From Phymorhynchus buccinoides (taxonomy: Eukaryota; Mollusca; Gastropoda; Neogastropoda; Raphitomidae): a DNA stretch of 64,000 nucleotides. The stretch is from positions 6,463,301-6,527,300 of the forward strand of contig CM065683.1 in NCBI GenBank assembly GCA_017654935.2, given 5' to 3'. Numbering within the stretch: the first letter of the stretch is position 1; every line of letters begins with the position of its first letter. Of this stretch, positions 1 to 64,000 are shown piece after piece. The notes beneath the pieces were generated by a model. It had not been told where the DNA came from. It saw only the letters and a program-made list of their open reading frames with translations, and made no database searches. The position numbers and the translations under genes were made by a program.

Positions 1-327
1 TTTAAGTTAGCAAAAAAGACACGCACAAAATGAAGAAAATAAAAAAGCGGCTTAGAAATGCTTCAAAATGGCATCAAAAATCAAGCGAAACATTTGAATG
101 GGATTGGTTGCAGCTTGAGCTCTCTTTATTCATTAATATTCATTATATTCCATTAATATTCATTATGTTTCATTAATATTCATTATATTCCATTAATATT
201 CATTAGATTCAAGGCGAAAGTAAGAAGGGGTCTGTGCCCGACGATTCATCGACAGAGTCAAAGATCCCTGGTCATCCCAAAACTAAATCGTCTTGTATGT
301 GTGTGTTTATGAAGCACATGTTGTTGA
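1..327. repeat. AT-rich intron with short tandem repeat
   Basis: Presumed TRRAP intron. Positions 121-206 hold about five degenerate copies of a 16-18 bp unit built on CATTAATATTCATTA. Nothing coding is seen in the rest. Confidence 0.5.
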
Positions 328-936
328 CAGGGTTCGTACAGGGTCCTTGAAACCTTGAAAAGTCCTGGAAAATTGACATGGCCTTTTCCAGGGCTTGAAA
401 AGTGCTTGAAAAACAGCAAAGGCCCCCAAACTCCTGGAAAAGTCCTGGAATTTTCAGTATCGTCTGACCACGTCAATCCATCAAAGTCAAAATCTGTCCT
501 CCACAAAAAAATGTTAGGTTAAAACTAAATTCAAATGAAAAAACCCAAAAACTTTCATGGTCATACCGATATCGCGATCATAGCAGACGACATTTTGCGC
601 AAGTTGTCTGCCGCTGAAGTTACTTCCCTTTACCGTACTTCCGTTCTCCGGCAAAAAGACTGCATTTTCAACGATGTTTGGCTGCAAAAAAGAATATCAG
701 AGCTGGTTAGCTCCGTCAATACATGGTTCAAAACTGAAAGCTAATTGCACAGTATGCAAAAAGAACTTTGACATCGCCAGCATGGACGAGAGTGCTGTGA
801 AAAGCCATTGTCAAGGCCAGAAGCACAAGCAACTCAGGCGGGAACGAAACCGACATTGACCGGTATGCCAGATTGAGTCCTTGGAATTTATTAAACTGGT
901 CCTGGAAATGTCCTGGAAAAGTCTGTACGAACCCTG
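328..936 (+). mobile_element. Non-autonomous hAT-like element with zinc-finger remnant
   Basis: The ends are inverted: CAGGGTTCGTAC at 328 and GTACGAACCCTG at 936, with related GGTCCTTGAAA/TCCTGGAAA sub-terminal repeats. Inside, two overlapping + frames (535-744 and 674-859) together resemble the N-terminal region of transposon-related zinc-finger proteins: a CIFNDVW motif in the first and a CTVC...SHCQGQKH C2H2/U1-like finger in the second. The frame breaks near the A-run at about 690, so the protein is not intact. No clean target duplication was seen. A relative with the same CAGGGTTC end lies at 59462-59952. Confidence 0.7.
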
Positions 937-1159
937 AAATCTTGATCAAGACTTCGTCTCACCTTACCCCCTTTCTTTCCTTTTACTTAAGTAGGCATTT
1001 TTTGTGTGTGTGTGTGTGTGTCAGGCTTCGTTTTAACTCATTTTTAGCAGTTCTCTTTTTTTGAATATCATTGATTTATTTTAGAGGCTGGAGTTACGAG
1101 TCCTTGGAAGAACAAAAATTCCCACACGAAGAAAAATGGAAAGAAATAGAGAACTTTGA

Positions 1160-1345
1160 AGAAGAAAAAGAGAGTGTGATGTACTTTGCAGAAACGGTAA
1201 GATTTTGACCCTTTTGCTTACATTTTAGAGTCCAGAGTGTCACGAGGTGTTGAAACACTTTTTGCGTCAGTTGGTAAGGTTTTGATTTTTTTATGTTAAG
1301 AGTCCTGGAGTGTCAAGACCACTTTGGAGGGGTAAGATTTTGATT
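1160..1345 (+). repeat. Decayed tandem copies of exon 1 and its donor
   Basis: Three blocks resemble the end of exon 1 plus its donor and the following intron. One ends at about 1195 (a GTGATGTACTTTGCAG-type block followed by GGTAAGATTTTG). One is at about 1234-1290 (AGAGTCCAGAGTGTCACGAG, GGTAAGGTTTTG). One is at about 1305-1345 (AGTCCTGGAGTGTCAAGACC, GGTAAGATTTTG). Spacing is about 70-90 bp. None keeps the full exon reading frame. Confidence 0.6.
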
Positions 1346-1395
1346 TTCATCGCATACCATAGAGTCAAGATTTTTATTGATTTTTATTTTTGTAG

Positions 1396-61190
<59,795 letters not shown>

Positions 61191-61419
61191 GTATGTTCAT
61201 CGTAAACAGCAAAATTGATCTTAATTTCTGTAGTCAATTGTTACAATTCCCTTTTGTGGAGTAGTGTAGCCACAAATGTTTAAACAAAATTGAATCTAAT
61301 GCATACCTACTCATTCTGGATGCAGGAACTATGTATTTTAGCATTGATCTCGTGTGTTTTTGTACCCATAGCCAACAGCCTCACTTTGCGAATGTGTGTG
61401 ATATGTATTCCAAGGAATG

Positions 61420-62531
61420 AAGACTGTAAAGCATGATGCTAAAAAATAAAGTTCCATTGCATGTGCGCGCGTATCTGCGCTGTCAGATTGTGCAGTACGA
61501 TCCCCTGCTTCGAAAAAGGGGAGTGCGATGCACTATTGTGCGTGTGTTTTGTTTCGAGGAATGAAGACTTGTAAGGTATGATGTTTAAAAAATAAAGTTC
61601 CATTGCATGTGCGCGCGTATCTGCGCTGTCAGATTGTGCAGTACGATCCCCTGCTTCGAAAAAGGGGAGTGCGATGCACTATTGTGCGTGTGTTTTGTTT
61701 CGAGGAATAAAGACCTGTAAAGTATGATGTTTAAAAAATAAAGTTCCATTGCATGTGCGCGCGTATCTGCGCTGTCAGATTCTGCAGTACGATCCCCTGC
61801 TTCGAAAAAGGGGAGTGCGATGCACTATTGTGCGTGTGTTTTGTTTCGAGGAATGAAGACCTGTAAGGTATGATGTTTAAAAAATAAAGTTCCATTGCAT
61901 GTGCGCGCGTATCTGCGCTGTCAGATTGTGCAGTACGATCCCCTGCTTCGAAAAAGGGGAGTGCGATGCACTATTGTGCGTGTGTTTTGTTTCGAGGAAT
62001 GAAGACTTGTAAGGTATGATGTTTAAAAAATAAAGTTCCATTGCATGTGCGCGCGTATCTGCGCTGTCAGATTGTGCAGTACGATCCCCTGCTTCGAAAA
62101 AGGGGAGTGCGATGCACTATTGTGCGTGTGTTTTGTTTCGAGGAATGAAGACCTGTAAGGTATGATGTTTAAAAAATAAAGTTCCATTGCATGTGCGCGC
62201 GTATCTGCGCTGTCAGATTGTGCAGTACGATCCCCTGCTTCGAAAAAGGGGAGTGCGATGCACTATTGTGCGTGTGTTTTGTTTCGAGGAATGAAGACTT
62301 GTAAAGTATGATGTTTAAAAAATAAAGTTCCATTGCATGTGCGCGCGTATCTGCGCTGTCAGATTGTGCAGTACGATCCCCTGCTTCGAAAAAGGGGAGT
62401 GCGATGCACTATTGTGCGTGTGTTTTGTTTCGAGGAATGAAGACCTGTAAGGTATGATGTTTAAAAAATAAAGTTCCATTGCATGTGCGCGCGTATCTGC
62501 GCTGTCAGATTTGCAGTACGATCCCCTGCTT
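61420..62531 (+). repeat. 146-bp satellite-like array, at least eight copies, ends at gap
   Basis: Units start at 61451, 61597, 61743, 61889, 62035, 62181, 62327 and 62473 (GTTCCATTGCATGTGCGCGC). Each contains ATCCCCTGCTTCGAAAAAGG and GGAGTGCGATGCAC, which can form a hairpin, and AAAAAATAAAG. Copies differ at one or two sites. The assembly breaks inside the array. Confidence 0.97.
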
Positions 62532-63031
62532 NNNNNNNNNNNNNNNNNNNNNNNNNNNNNNNNNNNNNNNNNNNNNNNNNNNNNNNNNNNNNNNNNNNNN
62601 NNNNNNNNNNNNNNNNNNNNNNNNNNNNNNNNNNNNNNNNNNNNNNNNNNNNNNNNNNNNNNNNNNNNNNNNNNNNNNNNNNNNNNNNNNNNNNNNNNNN
62701 NNNNNNNNNNNNNNNNNNNNNNNNNNNNNNNNNNNNNNNNNNNNNNNNNNNNNNNNNNNNNNNNNNNNNNNNNNNNNNNNNNNNNNNNNNNNNNNNNNNN
62801 NNNNNNNNNNNNNNNNNNNNNNNNNNNNNNNNNNNNNNNNNNNNNNNNNNNNNNNNNNNNNNNNNNNNNNNNNNNNNNNNNNNNNNNNNNNNNNNNNNNN
62901 NNNNNNNNNNNNNNNNNNNNNNNNNNNNNNNNNNNNNNNNNNNNNNNNNNNNNNNNNNNNNNNNNNNNNNNNNNNNNNNNNNNNNNNNNNNNNNNNNNNN
63001 NNNNNNNNNNNNNNNNNNNNNNNNNNNNNNN
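62532..63031. other. Assembly gap, 500 N
   Basis: Exactly 500 N, a conventional placeholder size, so the real length is unknown. Open frames spanning it are meaningless. Confidence 1.
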
Positions 63032-63075
63032 TTTTTCTTCTGATGACCATCAGGATAAATGCGTTCGTAAACCGT

Positions 63076-63210
63076 ACCTCCAGTACAGTAGTAGAACTCC
63101 CTTATACGACTTCAAAAATGCATCCAAAATGAGGTCTTATAAGGGAGATAATTTTAATACTTACAAAGAAGCGCAATGTGTCGGAGAGAGGTCTATGTGG
63201 GAGGGCGTAC
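63076..63210 (+). mobile_element. TA MITE (CAGTGGAACCTCCCTT) fragment, copy 6
   Basis: CAGTAGTAGAACTCCCTTAT, ATGCATCCAAAATGAGGTCT, TATAAGGGAGATAATTTTAA and AATGTGTCGGAGAGAGG. The right end is missing. Confidence 0.7.
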
Positions 63211-64000
63211 ATGATCAAAAACGACGTTATTAAAGACTGCTGCAAAAACAGAAACGTTTATTCAATACAGGCAAAGAAGACGGTAACTGGAACAACTACA
63301 GTGCTGCCAGAAGGAATGCAGAAGGAATTCAGGAGACTGAGTGGAAAAACATTGACGCCACAATGAAGAGGCCTCAAGGAGACAGCCAAGCCATTCTGGT
63401 GATTGTTAAAAGCAAGACGCCAGGACACATCGGAGTAGGCACCCTCAAGAAAGGCCCCACTCGTCATAGCGACACTATCGCAAAGCACCGACTCTCCTAA
63501 GCCAGTTATGTCAGTCGTAAACAGAGCAGAAGAAGAGGCAGCGCTACCGGCAATGGATGAAGCAGCCTTCCCGACCATAGAAAACCTGTTGGTTGAAGTC
63601 AACGGCGTCCTGAAACTGCTGCCTAATTTAAATCCTTCCAAATTCTCAGGCCCTGACGGCATACCGAATAGAGTGCTCAAGACCTGCGCGGAATCCGTAG
63701 CCCCTCCACTTATTGCCATCTTCAACCACTCTTTACAGACTGGCCAACTCCCATCAGATTGGCGCTCAGCAAGCATCACTGCAATATTCAAAACGGGCGA
63801 CATGAACAGAGCAGGTAATTACAGACCAGTTTCACTGACCTGAGTGGCCTGCAAACTGCTCGAACACATTATCTGTCGGCACCTTCGGAATCATCTAGAA
63901 AAGCGGTATGGAATCCTGACGCATAAAAATCACGGCTTCAGGTCTGGATACTCTTGCGGGGGTCAAGGATTCATGCAGCTTTCTCACCACAGGATGTTAA
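63211..64000 (+). pseudogene. LINE reverse-transcriptase ORF, broken, runs off window
   Basis: About 63255-63500 reads, with a stop, NTGKEDGNWNNYSAARRNAE and FW/VKSK-type linker motifs of LINE ORF2. The open frame 63508-63843 has LPNLNPSKFSGPDGIPNRVL, QTGQLPSDWRSASITAIFKT and NRAGNYRPVSLT, the start of a Jockey/CR1-like reverse transcriptase. A TGA at 63841 replaces the usual cysteine codon. The frame then continues VACKLLEHIICRHLRNHLEK and HGFRSGYSCG to the window end. It is therefore a pseudogene copy. Confidence 0.9.

Noticed and set aside
1087..1195. Possible extra exon (SYESLEEQKFPHEEKWKEIE)
   Set aside because: Good splice-like borders, but no similarity to TRRAP at this position and its end looks like a worn copy of exon 1. 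Not included in the gene model.
62479..63233. Frames of 181-240 codons at the right end
   Set aside because: They consist almost wholly of N from the assembly gap.

Overview
This window is eukaryotic, metazoan DNA. It shows small GC-rich exons with GT-AG borders in long AT-rich introns, tRNA-derived SINEs, CR1/L2/Jockey-like LINE ends with (ATT)n tails, and many small inverted-repeat DNA transposons. The repeat spectrum and the protein divergence from the vertebrate orthologue point to a lophotrochozoan, most likely a marine gastropod mollusc. That taxonomic guess is inference and could be wrong at the order level. One 500-N assembly gap lies at 62532-63031.

There is one cellular gene, on the + strand and running off both sides of the window: the orthologue of TRRAP (Tra1 in yeast), the giant HEAT-repeat pseudokinase scaffold of the SAGA and TIP60/NuA4 histone acetyltransferase complexes. 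I could place 29 exons between 1396 and 61190. They total about 3450 nt (about 1150 codons), all splice phases are compatible from one exon to the next, and they collinearly match the HEAT solenoid part of TRRAP (from memory roughly residues 800-2000 of about 3860 in human). The FAT and pseudokinase parts are not in the window. About 85 conserved residues expected between exons 28 and 29 were not found, although that interval is fully sequenced.

The rest is intron. Its most unusual property is that many exon edges have been tandemly duplicated together with their splice site. Exon 3 has four upstream acceptor copies and exon 12 about ten. Exon 11 has about 35 downstream donor copies (36-bp in-frame unit), exon 16 about 26 (76-bp unit) and exon 18 about 5-7. 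Exons 1, 6, 17, 20, 24 and 25 have one to three decayed copies each. Other introns carry minisatellites that are not obviously exon-derived: 39 bp x about 75 at 4731-7655; 80 bp x 7 at 20226-20785; 64 bp x 6 and 37 bp x 5 directly before exons 15 and 20; 57 bp x 14 inside a transposon at 32320-33110; 146 bp x 8 up to the gap. These arrays produce nearly all the long open frames in the window, which are not genes.

Overlaid on the arrays are at least six families of terminal-inverted-repeat elements (hAT-like with 5- or 6-bp target duplications, TA-inserting mariner-like MITEs, TTAA MITEs, long-TIR fold-back elements), SINEs, and LINE fragments. At the right end (63205-64000) there is a broken LINE reverse-transcriptase open frame. 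Several nested insertions give relative ages; in particular, transposons interrupt the exon-edge arrays, so some of the arrays are old.
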